DNA of 64,000 nucleotides from Coraliomargarita algicola (GTDB lineage: Bacteria > Verrucomicrobiota > Verrucomicrobiia > Opitutales > Coraliomargaritaceae), in NCBI RefSeq assembly GCF_033878955.1, contig NZ_CP138858.1:2465001-2529000 (forward strand), read 5' to 3'. Below the pieces are notes generated by a model. It ran no database searches. It saw nothing but the letters and a program-made list of their open reading frames with translations, and was not told where the DNA came from. A program made the position numbers and the translations under genes. Below are positions 37,731 to 48,101 of the stretch, piece by piece. Every line of letters starts with the position of its first letter. Position 1 is the stretch's first letter.

Positions 37731-38932
37731 AATTCAGGTACTTCAGTGGTTAATACTTCTAGATCCTTACGGCTCGTGGCCGCCCAAGGACTCTCAGGAA
37801 AAGAAATCGTAAGTTCGCGATAGGCGGCGATGGCGGCCTGCTTCATATCGATCCGAGCGTAAACAGTCGCCACTGTATAAAGTAATTCCGGATACCATGG
37901 GTCGGTCGAACTCGCATAGGTTTTGCCCTCTGCGGCCGAACGCATCGCAGCCGACAAATCCTCGTCACGCAAACTCAAGCGAGCCTTAATCAGTTCACGC
38001 AAAGAATAGCCCGGAGTCGTGACATCCATCTCTGGCAAATTCTCAAGAAATACAGAAGGCACCAAATCGTGGCCGAGGTAAAAACTGCAATAAGCCACCC
38101 ACAGACGGGCCCGTGTTTGATATAAATTATCCGCAACTTGAACCTTCCGATATAAATTGAAAGCGCGCATGTAATCACCACGTTCGCGCCAGGCGTTGGC
38201 CAGATCGAGCGCCACAGCCAGATGCGCTTCCGATAACTGCCGAGCGGAAAGGATATATTGATGCACACGGTCCAGCGCGGAAGCCTGCCCCGCATCGCTC
38301 AAGGCGAGCGCGAGCTTTCCAACACGCTCCAGCACACGGGGCGGCGCGAGTTGAAGAGGCATCTGCGTGGCCACTTCCGACGCCTCACGCCATTGGCCCG
38401 CAGCAATCAAAGCATCGAGATAAGACAGCACAGTGGGCAACATATTACCCGGTAAATGACTTAGCTCCAGATACTCAATAAAAGGCTTTGCAGACTCTCG
38501 AATCACGGGCAGAGCTTGCAGGGAATGGCCAGCCTCCAGGGCCTCAATCGCATCGTAAAATGCCTGAGGAAAAAGAAAATTGAGTGTGCCACGCTTGCGA
38601 ACTAGCTCATCAAATTTAAGGTAAGCACGCCCACCATCATCACGGCCCAGGGGGCGAAACACGATTTCATCGCCATCTATACCGGTAAGTATCACGTCCT
38701 TCATTTGCTGCGGATACTGTAGACGCATCTGAATCTCTGGTTTGGCGGCTAAGAACGAAGGCATGAAGCAAGCAAACAGAAACACTCCAAGGAATAGCCC
38801 CAAAGAAGCGGTCTTCACCAGTGAAGCCCCTACACCCAGCACACCTAGCTCACAAAGGCGACAGTCTCCCGGCTCTCGAATGGAGGCAGCATTTGACAGC
38901 GAGCGGTTGTGAGTGATGTGAGACAATTTCAT
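37727..38932 (-). CDS. secreted TPR protein of the amylase-exb operon
   Basis: A 401-residue exported protein. The hydrophobic export segment is near residues 38-60 (TASLGLFLGVFLFACFMPSFLA), so the true start may be a later codon. The mature part begins with a beta-rich stretch (MKDVILTGIDGDEIVFRPLG), then helical repeats such as LDLANAWRERGDYMRAFNLYRKV and VATVYARIDMKQAAIAAYRELTISFPESPWA, a clear TPR. It sits three bases after the larger TPR gene and overlaps exbB. A periplasmic adaptor role is likely. Confidence 0.82.
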   Translation of the reverse strand: MKLSHITHNRSLSNAASIREPGDCRLCELGVLGVGASLVKTASLGLFLGVFLFACFMPSFLAAKPEIQMRLQYPQQMKDVILTGIDGDEIVFRPLGRDDGGRAYLKFDELVRKRGTLNFLFPQAFYDAIEALEAGHSLQALPVIRESAKPFIEYLELSHLPGNMLPTVLSYLDALIAAGQWREASEVATQMPLQLAPPRVLERVGKLALALSDAGQASALDRVHQYILSARQLSEAHLAVALDLANAWRERGDYMRAFNLYRKVQVADNLYQTRARLWVAYCSFYLGHDLVPSVFLENLPEMDVTTPGYSLRELIKARLSLRDEDLSAAMRSAAEGKTYASSTDPWYPELLYTVATVYARIDMKQAAIAAYRELTISFPESPWAATSRKDLEVLTTEVPEL

Positions 38933-38935
38933 AAC

Positions 38936-41900
38936 TTATAGAGATTGAGCGTGCTGGCGAATCACTTGGTAAAGGGGCGACCCTTCGGCGCCTGGCAGGT
39001 CCAAAAAGAATTGATACGTATTGCGAGCAGACTCGATCTCCCCCTGCTCTTCGAGCAGCTGACCACTTTCAAGCACCGCTTTGGCCGACCACTCGGGGTA
39101 GCCTGCATAAGCAAGATAAGTGCGCTCAAAAAAGCCTTGTGCTTTACCAGTTTCGGCCAGTTGCATAAAGCACAGACCTATCTTGAAGGTCGCTTCCGCC
39201 CACAACACACCACGCCAATCGCGCTGGTTAATAATCAGCGAATAGGCCTCTACTGCATCATTGTAACGCCGAGCTTGAAACAAAGCATCCGCACGCAGCA
39301 TTGCCGCTCTTCGTGTTTGCGCGTTGCCAAAATAATCATCGAGTATACGCCCGTAAAAATCCGCGGCCTGATCAAAATAGCCCAGCGCCATTTCAAGTTG
39401 CCCCAACTCAAAAAGCGCACTTGCAGCAGCACTTGAATCGGGCGCTCTTTCAACAACCTGAAGCAGCCATGCACGTCCCATAAAAGGATCCTCTTCAGCC
39501 TTGATACCAGCCATCCAAACCAAGGTAGCAGGGCTCGCGAGAGCAAGCTCGGACTGACCGAGTTGCACGGGGCTGACCTCTACATTTGCGCGCAAATTCA
39601 GCACACGTAGCAAGCGTAGCGCTAAGGCCTCCTGTCCTGAAACAACAGCCGACTCCCGCATCTGCGTAAAGATACTCGCTGGATCGGACTCAGGCAGTTG
39701 ATTCAATTGCGCCTCCACACCCCGCCGAATCACACGCAAGGTCTCGAAATCCAGAATATCCAGCGGGTCGCCTACCGAAGTTCCATCCTTTGCAGTCACT
39801 TCGAGCAACTGCTCATAAAGGGGCTGGCGAATCACCAATGCATCTTGCAGATTCCTTGGGATCTGCGGGTGCTGATTAAAGTAGCCGATTTGAGCGACCC
39901 GATTGAACAACATCTCACTGCGAAAGACATTGTCGTTTAACAAGCGCTGAATAAAAGCTGAAGTCTGCGCATACCTCTCACGAACTTCAGCATCCGTATT
40001 CCACCAGGCATCGATCAGTTGATCGACATGATCCGTCTCGACCCGATTACCGAAACGCTCAATACCGTCTCGATAATAGTCAAAAGCTTTACGAATACGA
40101 CCTTGCGCAATGTGAGCATCCGCCAAGCGCACAACTGCCTCAGCGGCAGCCGGTGAAGCAGGAAAACGATCCAGATAGCGCTCCAGTAGTTCGTCGTGCT
40201 CCTGATAACGCTGATTGGCGAGTAGAAGTGAAGCTGATTCAAAATAAGCATGATCCATCAGCGCCTGAGCGCCACCAAAGCTTTCAACTTTGGCGTAATA
40301 GGCCAACGCAGTATCCACCAAAGCATCCATGGCATCCAAATCGCCAAGAAACACATGTGCTTCAGGCTGCAATGGATGTCCCGGAGAGTTCGACACCCAC
40401 TCGCGAATGAGATCACGCGCGAGCCCATACTCTCCCATACCAAAGTAAGCTACAGCACGGCGAAAACGTGCTTCGACATAATATATGCTGCCAGGATATG
40501 CCTCGATCAAACGCTCGAAAGCCGTAAGTGCATGGGAAAAATTGCCAGTAAACAAATACGCCATACCCGACCAATAATCGACACTTTCAACAAAAGCACC
40601 TTCTGGAAACTCTTCCACCCAAAAGGGGAAAGTATCCAGTATTCGCTCAGTAGCACCTTGCTTGAAAAGCGCCTGTCCCAGTGCGTGCGCCATCTGAGTC
40701 GCCACCGGATCATATGGAAATCGGTGTAAAAACTCATCCGCCAAATCGGCGATTTTCTCCACGTCTTCCACTTGCTGGTAAAGTATAGACAACTGCGTTG
40801 CGATTGGCTTCTCAAACTCCAGGAATGCGGTCTCATTCAGATAAGTTTCCCCCTGCACGATGGCCTCATCCCGATAGCCACATTCAATCCCCTGTAAAAA
40901 TGCTGCGTAACGAAACTGCTCAATATGCGGGTGCTGTGGATACTCTTGAATGAGACGCACAAAAGCAAAATAAGCCTCGTAGGTGCGGCCCATGAAACGC
41001 AGCACCCGTGCCTGTCTCCAACGCAAGTTCGCCGTATACTGAGGCGCCTCCACCAGTTCGAGTCGCTGCTCACGCAATGTATTTAACTGCTCTACGAATG
41101 TGCCAGCCTTGGACGCAATATATTGCCCGCTAAAGAGCTGCTCCTCAATTGCAATCAACCGATCCTCTACCGCATAAAGTAATTGTTCGACCGGTAAAAC
41201 CATGGCAAATAGTAAGCCAGCCTCAAGGTCCTTCTCATCCTGCTCAAAGCGATCCCCCGTATGCAGCAAACGCAAGTTGATCCCGAGGTCGTAACGAAAC
41301 TTGCGATCGCGATTGATCTCAACCACCAATCGCATCAACGAATCCAAGCCTTCTGCTTCCAGCGCACGGTCAAACAATGTGTTCAGCGCAAAGAGCCTCA
41401 CTGGATCTGAAAAACGCTCACCTAAATAACGTCGCAAAACAGGAATCGTCTCGCTCTTGCGATCCGCCTCACCCGCAGCAGATACAAGTCGTTGCAAAAC
41501 ATCGTATAGCTCCTGCGCATCCAGTTGCAATGTATAGATCCGAAGAATATGCAAATAAGCGTCCACCGCAGCGTCCCATGCTTTAGAGCCATAATAACTG
41601 TCGGCACGGTTCATCATCGCCAGCGGGTGTTGCGGATCTGACAAAAAGGTCTGAATAAACTCATCCCAAAATTCAACTCCTGCAGTCAAGTGACCCGCCT
41701 CCTGAGTCAACTCATACCAACGCATGTGAGCGAGCCCTAGCATATAAAGATTCTCTCGATAAATAGCACGAAACTCTTCACTCATGGCGTTAGTCAAGCG
41801 CCCTTTAATTTCGAGCATGTATGGGATCGCTTCTTGCGGATTTGTAGACAAGGAGGCCTCCGCGCGACTCCCCAAAGTCGGCAAATCAACATCTGGAAAG

Positions 41901-42025
41901 TTCTGAACCTGCTGCGCGCAGAGCCAGCAGTGGCCCCACACCCACAACGACAAGCATCCAAGCCATCGGCACCTAAAAATGCCAAACGTCTTGCGTGTGA
42001 TCACAGAGTATAGCCTATGGAACAT
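38936..42025 (-). CDS. very large secreted TPR protein
   Basis: A 1029-residue exported protein with a signal peptide (WLGCLSLWVWGHCWLCAQ). About 20 TPR-like hairpins follow, for example FSHALTAFERLIEAYPGSIYYVEARFRRAVAYFGMGEYGLARDLI and YFDQAADFYGRILDDYFGNAQTRRAAMLRADALFQ in outline. Such arrays bind other proteins, as in CpoB, BamD or peptidoglycan-associated systems. It starts inside the last codons of the amylase gene (11-base overlap) and is followed three bases later by another TPR gene. It matches the TPR protein at 2140-4773 in size class and position beside exbB, but clear sequence identity is not obvious by eye. Confidence 0.85.
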   Translation of the reverse strand: MFHRLYSVITRKTFGIFRCRWLGCLSLWVWGHCWLCAQQVQNFPDVDLPTLGSRAEASLSTNPQEAIPYMLEIKGRLTNAMSEEFRAIYRENLYMLGLAHMRWYELTQEAGHLTAGVEFWDEFIQTFLSDPQHPLAMMNRADSYYGSKAWDAAVDAYLHILRIYTLQLDAQELYDVLQRLVSAAGEADRKSETIPVLRRYLGERFSDPVRLFALNTLFDRALEAEGLDSLMRLVVEINRDRKFRYDLGINLRLLHTGDRFEQDEKDLEAGLLFAMVLPVEQLLYAVEDRLIAIEEQLFSGQYIASKAGTFVEQLNTLREQRLELVEAPQYTANLRWRQARVLRFMGRTYEAYFAFVRLIQEYPQHPHIEQFRYAAFLQGIECGYRDEAIVQGETYLNETAFLEFEKPIATQLSILYQQVEDVEKIADLADEFLHRFPYDPVATQMAHALGQALFKQGATERILDTFPFWVEEFPEGAFVESVDYWSGMAYLFTGNFSHALTAFERLIEAYPGSIYYVEARFRRAVAYFGMGEYGLARDLIREWVSNSPGHPLQPEAHVFLGDLDAMDALVDTALAYYAKVESFGGAQALMDHAYFESASLLLANQRYQEHDELLERYLDRFPASPAAAEAVVRLADAHIAQGRIRKAFDYYRDGIERFGNRVETDHVDQLIDAWWNTDAEVRERYAQTSAFIQRLLNDNVFRSEMLFNRVAQIGYFNQHPQIPRNLQDALVIRQPLYEQLLEVTAKDGTSVGDPLDILDFETLRVIRRGVEAQLNQLPESDPASIFTQMRESAVVSGQEALALRLLRVLNLRANVEVSPVQLGQSELALASPATLVWMAGIKAEEDPFMGRAWLLQVVERAPDSSAAASALFELGQLEMALGYFDQAADFYGRILDDYFGNAQTRRAAMLRADALFQARRYNDAVEAYSLIINQRDWRGVLWAEATFKIGLCFMQLAETGKAQGFFERTYLAYAGYPEWSAKAVLESGQLLEEQGEIESARNTYQFFLDLPGAEGSPLYQVIRQHAQSL

Positions 42026-45000
42026 CGGCTCCTTTCACATTCACAAAAACCGCTGACTGCATCGGCGCAAGCTGAAAAACCAATCGACCGTTATGCACAT
42101 TTAACTCAGCTGCACTCAACACATCTGATAAAAAAGCATCCTCCAGCTCGGGTGCTAACTCAAAGACATAACGTTGAACTTCATCTGAACGGTTAAAGGC
42201 AACCAAGGCCACATCCTCAGCGTACTTGCGAACATAAGCGTATTGATCCTCACTCGCAACCAGCACTCGACGACTCCCAAGGAATAGCGAAGGATGTGCG
42301 CGCCGCGCCTTGGCTAATTTAGAAAAATGCATTTTAACGGACGCCTCTGCAGCGCTGACATCCTGACCAAAGCGCATCATGCGTCGATTATCCGGATCGC
42401 CTGCCCCCGTCATCCCAATCTCGTCACCATAGTAAATCATCGGCACTCCGTCGATGGTCAGCAAAAAAGTCATTGCCAACTTGAGCTTATCATAACTGGA
42501 GTCGTGATCGACGGTAATCGTCTGAGCCCACCCGGCCTCCTCATCGTCTGGATAAGCCGCACTGGGCAAGTCACCATCAGCATAAGCCATAAAACGCGAT
42601 TTATCATGATTGCCAAGCAGGGCCGACATACGAACAGTGCGCCCATAAACCTCCTCCGATTCGCGCAAGGCTGACTCCAGTTGATCGAAACCAAGTTGCT
42701 CTTGTGCAAAGCACGGCACCAACACATCGTACAGAGGAAAATCAAACTGCCCATCCAACATATTCGGCCCCACAAAGTCGGAAATCCCTTGGCGATCCTG
42801 AAAAGTCTCTCCTACAAAATAAAGATTCTCTGATGGATATGTATCACGTATTCGAGTACGGAATCGCCACCAAAAATCGGGACGAATATGTTTCACTGCA
42901 TCCAAGCGGTAGCCATCCAGATTAAAATGATCGATCCAATAAGTCGCATCCTCAAGCAGATACTCCACCGTGGCAGGATTGCGAAAATCAAATGCAGGCA
43001 AGAAAGGCTCAAACCATGTCGTATATGGATTATCGTTCCAACGACGCAGGTTGCGCGAGCCATCACTCAATTCCAATTGACCAAAAAGCTCAGGGCGCTC
43101 CTGACGAACTGGGTTTTCGACATGCACGTGCTTCAACACCAGATCCGACAACACTTTCATACCGTCATCGTGCGCGGCACTGATCAGCTCCAATAGCGCG
43201 GACTCCCCACCAAAGCGCTTTTCAACTCCAAAACGCTCAACCGGCCAATAGCCATGATAGCCTGTATAATGACGAAAAGGTTCGAGATATTCCTGCCACG
43301 AACCTGCTGGATTCTGATTGAGTGGAGCCAGCCACAGTACATTCACCCCCAATTCCTCAAAATATCCCGCATTCAGTTTTTGTTCGATTCCTTGAAAATC
43401 ACCGCCCTGATAATTGGCCGCCGGCAGCACTTTCGGATCCGCGACTGTTTGTGAATTGCTGGCTTCTCCATCATAAAAACGATCGGTAAATGCGTAATAA
43501 ATAATGTCATCGCGCCAGATATCGCGGGAAGGCTCGCCCGCATATGCAATAACTGGCAACCCAACTTTACCCACGGCATTCTCCACCAGAATTCGCACAA
43601 GTGTTCCTGGCGCGGCTCCGTGTAAAGAGACTCGAACTCGATCTCCTTCAACCTCACTAGTAAGCGCAACAACGCCACCATCCTCTGGTAACGCCTCGGC
43701 ATGAACCAATGACAGCTTTTGATTGGCCTGGAGTAAGATCGATTTTTCCTCGATTGCCTTTACAAACAAAGTAGCCGCAGGCCGATTCGCGCCCGCGTCA
43801 CCCACAACTTCGAGGACAGAATTAAAGCCTCCGTATCCATCGGACTCGCGGCTCTGCTGCGTCGGGTCCGGCAACCAGGCACCCTCGATCACGTATTTAT
43901 ATAAATAGCGGCCTGGTTGGAACTGAGTGATCACTTCCCAACCGCCCTCAACACGATGCAAGCTATGTGCGGCATCATTCCAATGATTAAAGTCCCCGAC
44001 CAAAGAAACCGAGGCAGCCTGCTCATGACCTTCGATACGAAACTTTTGTGTTGTCACCGCCTCGATCGCAAGCGGCAACGAACTCAGCATCCGTGCACCA
44101 GTTGACTGACGTGGTTCCAGCGAAAATGGTAACACCTGTAAACCACGCGCTGCCTCAGATACTTTTAAATAGAGCACATGATTGATGCGATCAATCCGAG
44201 CTTGTATCATATCGCTGGATTCAACTCGAAAAGCATGTGACGCGCCCGGGTCACCAAAGCGACGTAAATCCAGCCGCAGTTCAGAGCCCGCACGGGCGCG
44301 TAGCAATGGCGGGGCACCAAGAAAAGCGGTCCCCGCATCAACGCTCGGGCTTTGCACGACTCCCGCAGGAACCGTATCCACTTTTTCGATACTCCAATAG
44401 CTGCAAGATTGCGGCTCCAGACCATCGAGGTAAATCCCTTCACGCACCGCATCCGCAACACGCACTGCGCGCGCAACCAGCGCCTCGCCCGCCAAACGAT
44501 CACGTAGCACAAGCCAGCCCGGATCTTCCGGCGAGAGCCCCAATGTGGTGATCGCAGACTCCGGCAAACGCACACGCACGTGGCGTAGCGTTGCATTGGC
44601 GTGAAAATTAGTAGTGATCAAGTAGTGCGATTGGCTTTCGGGATCGCTACGCAAGTAGGCAAAGAACCAATGACCAGAAGGTCCGACATCAGCAACTTTG
44701 CCATAAAAGGGATTATCACGGTTTACCTCATTCAGCAGCAGGGCATTACCACGGGTAAATGCGGGCTCTGATTGTAACTGCAGCAGTCGCACATACCATG
44801 CACGCAACTCCGATTGCTCAGAAGATAGCTGCCCACCATCGGCAGCGCCGTGATTCCACCATTTATTCAGCTCTGGCAGCGACCAGTAATCAAAAATCGT
44901 CGTGCGTTGATCATCCCCTCCGAAGCCCTCACGCCCGAGGCCCGGCTCGCCGACTTCTTGCCCATGGTAGAGCATGACCGCGCCACGTGACAGACCGAAG

Positions 45001-46769
45001 AGGGTTGCCGTAACAGGTCGCCCGACCTCCATCCCCTGACCGCCCCAGGTATCTGGATGAGCTAGCCGGATCTCATCATGGTTCTCCGCATAACGCAGGG
45101 CACAATCAAAGAAGAATGCCCCCAGCCCCTCCTCCACATATTGCAGATCATTCGCCCACGCTTTACCGGTGTAAAGATGCTCTAAGCTATCATATGCGGG
45201 ATCGTCATACACGGCATGAAAACCAGCATCCAGCAAAGCCAGCATCACGTTATCATCACGCGGTATCGCAGGATCATGCCCAGGCACTTTAGCAGGGTCA
45301 TCATTATATGCCTCGGCAAAGAACAGCACATCGGAGTTACGCTCACGGGCGCGATGAATTAGCCATTTCCAGAACTCAGGCGGCACCATATGCGCCATGT
45401 CGGCTCGAAAGCCATCGACTCCAAGCCGCTGCCAATAGGCGATGATCGCATCCATCTTCTTCCAGGTATCAGGGATGCGGGCCCGCGGACTAACGGCGCT
45501 GGGGTATTGCGGGGGCGCATCGCGATTAAGGAAATCGAAACCATAGTTGAGCTTGATGGTTTCATACCAGTCACCGTTGGAGGGCCGCCAAGAGACGACG
45601 TTATTACCAGTGACGCGCCCATGCACGTTCTCGGGGGCGAAGTAGCCGTCGGCATTACCAACAAGGCATGCGGTTTCGTTGATAATTTGTCCCGACTTTG
45701 GATCGACCGTAGGTAAGCGCAGCGGAGCTTCGCCGGAGGTAAGCTCTTTAGTCAGATAGTAAAAGTTGTTATCGGAATCAAAATAGACGTCCTGACGGTC
45801 ATTAACACCAAAGGCCAGCTCTGGACGAATGTCCGATGCATAACTGCGAGCGACGTGATTAGGCACAAAGTCGATAATGACCTTGAGATAGGCTGCCTGC
45901 ATGCGAGCAGCCAAGGCTTTAAACTCTTGCAGACGCTGTGTAGGCTCGTCGGCATAGTCAGGTGAAACATCAAAGTAATCGCGGATGGCGTAAGGGCTGC
46001 CAGCGATGCCTTTAAGCAGATCAGGGTCGTCAGCGCGTTGTCCAGCTTCGCGGTAATCGGTGGACGTCGCTTGCTGGAGCAAACCAGTCAACCAAATGTG
46101 GCTAAAGCCATCGCTACGCAAACCATGCAAAACAGACTCGCTCAGATCACTGAATTTTCCGCTACCGTTTTCCGCTAGTGTGCCGTTCACCTTGCGAGTT
46201 TCGTTTTCGTTCCCGAAGAGGCGTGGTAACATTTGATAAATAACTGGCCGAGCATCCAGCACACCATAACGCCCACGTGGCTCCATACCGCCCGAAGCAT
46301 TCGGCACGTAGTAGAATGGCAAATACACTTCATTCGCCCGCCGCGTGATATATTGTTTCTCCGGTGCCAGATCGCCCGTATCACTCACAGTAAACCATTG
46401 TACTGCCCGCGCTCGATCGTGCGGATCACCCGCTGGCAGCGAGAGCTTCAATTGATTTCCCTCAAGGGTCACAGCGATTCCATCGTGCGACATCGCTTGC
46501 CAGCGATAGTCTTTATAATGGCGTGCCGCAAGCACCTCTCCATACCGATTGAGCTGCAGCACAAGGTCGGCTTGAAACGCGAGAAAGACTCGACGCTCGG
46601 CATCTACAGACACCGCAGTCGACCCAAAACCCGCCCCGACATCCAGTGCCAGCCAGATGGAAGTACTTTGTGCCGACAAATCCAGCTTGGGAATCGTCAG
46701 CTCAATCGAGCGCGCAGACAAAGTAACGGCCGACAGAGCAATCAGGATAAAAAGGCGTAAGTTAGACAT
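42015..46769 (-). CDS. secreted glycosidase with two GH13 domains around a CBM48-like module
   Basis: A 1584-residue exported protein. A signal peptide begins at 46769 (MSNLRLFILIALSAVTLSA); the frame continues to 46835. An N-terminal beta domain is followed by GH13 domain one (about residues 170-700): PVIYQMLPRLFG, IDFVPNH, GVDGFRADMAH (nucleophile), FFAEAYN (acid/base), ENHDE. A CBM48-like module spans about 910-1000 (VSLVGDFNHWNDAAHSL, GRYLYKYVIEGAWLPDP). GH13 domain two (about 1085-1560) has IIYYAFTDRFYDG, VLKHVH, DGYRLDAVKH (nucleophile), YFVGETF (acid/base), GNHDKSR. Both active sites look complete. Alpha-glucan breakdown (starch, glycogen or related) in periplasm or outside is expected. 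It heads the TPR-exb operon. Confidence 0.93.
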   Translation of the reverse strand: MSNLRLFILIALSAVTLSARSIELTIPKLDLSAQSTSIWLALDVGAGFGSTAVSVDAERRVFLAFQADLVLQLNRYGEVLAARHYKDYRWQAMSHDGIAVTLEGNQLKLSLPAGDPHDRARAVQWFTVSDTGDLAPEKQYITRRANEVYLPFYYVPNASGGMEPRGRYGVLDARPVIYQMLPRLFGNENETRKVNGTLAENGSGKFSDLSESVLHGLRSDGFSHIWLTGLLQQATSTDYREAGQRADDPDLLKGIAGSPYAIRDYFDVSPDYADEPTQRLQEFKALAARMQAAYLKVIIDFVPNHVARSYASDIRPELAFGVNDRQDVYFDSDNNFYYLTKELTSGEAPLRLPTVDPKSGQIINETACLVGNADGYFAPENVHGRVTGNNVVSWRPSNGDWYETIKLNYGFDFLNRDAPPQYPSAVSPRARIPDTWKKMDAIIAYWQRLGVDGFRADMAHMVPPEFWKWLIHRARERNSDVLFFAEAYNDDPAKVPGHDPAIPRDDNVMLALLDAGFHAVYDDPAYDSLEHLYTGKAWANDLQYVEEGLGAFFFDCALRYAENHDEIRLAHPDTWGGQGMEVGRPVTATLFGLSRGAVMLYHGQEVGEPGLGREGFGGDDQRTTIFDYWSLPELNKWWNHGAADGGQLSSEQSELRAWYVRLLQLQSEPAFTRGNALLLNEVNRDNPFYGKVADVGPSGHWFFAYLRSDPESQSHYLITTNFHANATLRHVRVRLPESAITTLGLSPEDPGWLVLRDRLAGEALVARAVRVADAVREGIYLDGLEPQSCSYWSIEKVDTVPAGVVQSPSVDAGTAFLGAPPLLRARAGSELRLDLRRFGDPGASHAFRVESSDMIQARIDRINHVLYLKVSEAARGLQVLPFSLEPRQSTGARMLSSLPLAIEAVTTQKFRIEGHEQAASVSLVGDFNHWNDAAHSLHRVEGGWEVITQFQPGRYLYKYVIEGAWLPDPTQQSRESDGYGGFNSVLEVVGDAGANRPAATLFVKAIEEKSILLQANQKLSLVHAEALPEDGGVVALTSEVEGDRVRVSLHGAAPGTLVRILVENAVGKVGLPVIAYAGEPSRDIWRDDIIYYAFTDRFYDGEASNSQTVADPKVLPAANYQGGDFQGIEQKLNAGYFEELGVNVLWLAPLNQNPAGSWQEYLEPFRHYTGYHGYWPVERFGVEKRFGGESALLELISAAHDDGMKVLSDLVLKHVHVENPVRQERPELFGQLELSDGSRNLRRWNDNPYTTWFEPFLPAFDFRNPATVEYLLEDATYWIDHFNLDGYRLDAVKHIRPDFWWRFRTRIRDTYPSENLYFVGETFQDRQGISDFVGPNMLDGQFDFPLYDVLVPCFAQEQLGFDQLESALRESEEVYGRTVRMSALLGNHDKSRFMAYADGDLPSAAYPDDEEAGWAQTITVDHDSSYDKLKLAMTFLLTIDGVPMIYYGDEIGMTGAGDPDNRRMMRFGQDVSAAEASVKMHFSKLAKARRAHPSLFLGSRRVLVASEDQYAYVRKYAEDVALVAFNRSDEVQRYVFELAPELEDAFLSDVLSAAELNVHNGRLVFQLAPMQSAVFVNVKGADVP

Positions 46770-46917
46770 GGGGCTCAAAGACAGGGGAACAGGTTTCGAG
46801 GTAGCGTGCCCTACCATGACAGCGAATACTGGCAAATATCTAAACCAGCCCTATTTGACAGTTGAACAAATAGGTTGTTTGCCGCAGCTCGCAGCTGACC
46901 TAGCTTACTAGCACTCC

Positions 46918-48057
46918 ATGAGCGATATCCCCCCACAGCCCCCCACCCGCATGCAGCGACTCGTTCGCCGCCCGCTACTATTCATACTCATAGGCAGTCT
47001 AGTGCTACACCTACTGGTCGGCCTCGTGCTGGGGAGTTGGAAAATCTTAACAATATTAACTGAAGAAGAAGTCGAAATGGTAGTCGTGCCCCCACCCGAA
47101 GCGATTCAACCACAGCAGCGCGAATACAAGATGAAGACAATGCGCTCCCAACGTTCGACTGCGCTATCCACCCAAATCCCGATTGCAGTGGATCAACCTT
47201 CCGACCTGAATTTACCAAAAATCGACCTCCCCAAGCCCAGCACGCACCAAACCACGATCAAAGCACGTGGCAGTGCCAGTGGAATCGGGGGCATCGGTGG
47301 CGGCTCCGGCGAAAGCGGCGGCTTCGCCACCCTCTTTGGAAACACCTCCCCACTGGCAGGCGCACTGGAGGGCACCTTTATCGATTTCAAGCAAGACCGC
47401 TACCGCGAGAATCCCCCTAAGGAAGGCTGGATGGACGCAGGCAAAGACTTCTTGCGCAATTACAACCTACGTGAATTCCGTAAATTCTTCAACGCCCCAC
47501 AAAAACTCTACGCCACTCACTTCTACATCCCCTTGATCAACGCCGACGAGGCGCCGCGTGCTTTTGGTGTCGATACACTGGTCGAACCTAGTCAATGGAT
47601 TGCCGTCTACCAGGGGCAGTTCCGCTCAGCCAAAGGCGGCAGTTTTCGCTTTGTCGGCACCGCCGACGACATCCTAATCGTCGGCGTCAAAGGCAAGACT
47701 GTGCTGTCCGCAGGCTTTACCGAGTCCAACCCGGGAAAATGGAGCCCCAGTGACGAGCCCCAACACGCCGCCCCCCCCGTATCACAATATCTACCAAAAC
47801 TCACAGTAGGTGACTGGTTCAAACTCGCCCCGAACGAACCGACCGAGCTAACCGTGCTGATCGGCGAAATCCCCGGCGGTGAATTCGGCTGCTACCTATT
47901 CATCGAGGAAAAAGGCGTCGACTATCAAACGACCAACGAAGGTCGCCCCATTTTACCCGTTTTTAAACTCAAGGATTTCTCACGCAGCGATATCGACAGC
48001 ATCAAGCGCGACGGCTACCCCAAGCGCTTGGACGGACAAAGTTTCGGATTTTTCTAA
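46918..48057 (+). CDS. TonB-like anchored protein with a PA14-like C-terminal domain
   Basis: A 379-residue protein divergent from the amylase operon. Residues 15-42 form a membrane anchor (PLLFILIGSLVLHLLVGLVLG) with positively charged residues before it, like TonB. A Pro-rich, then Gly/Ser-rich periplasmic spacer follows (GSASGIGGIGGGSGESGG). The C-terminal domain (about 150-379) has YATHFYIPLINADEAPR and WIAVYQGQFRSAKGGSFRFVGTADDILIVGVKGKTVL, which resembles PA14 domains that bind carbohydrate, not the usual TonB C-terminal fold. It may be a sugar-sensing or structural partner of the nearby ExbB/ExbD. Domain naming is moderate. Confidence 0.68.
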   Translation: MSDIPPQPPTRMQRLVRRPLLFILIGSLVLHLLVGLVLGSWKILTILTEEEVEMVVVPPPEAIQPQQREYKMKTMRSQRSTALSTQIPIAVDQPSDLNLPKIDLPKPSTHQTTIKARGSASGIGGIGGGSGESGGFATLFGNTSPLAGALEGTFIDFKQDRYRENPPKEGWMDAGKDFLRNYNLREFRKFFNAPQKLYATHFYIPLINADEAPRAFGVDTLVEPSQWIAVYQGQFRSAKGGSFRFVGTADDILIVGVKGKTVLSAGFTESNPGKWSPSDEPQHAAPPVSQYLPKLTVGDWFKLAPNEPTELTVLIGEIPGGEFGCYLFIEEKGVDYQTTNEGRPILPVFKLKDFSRSDIDSIKRDGYPKRLDGQSFGFF

Positions 48058-48101
48058 ACGGCTATCTTGACTTTCTGACTCAAAAACTAAAGATAAGCTA
48101 C

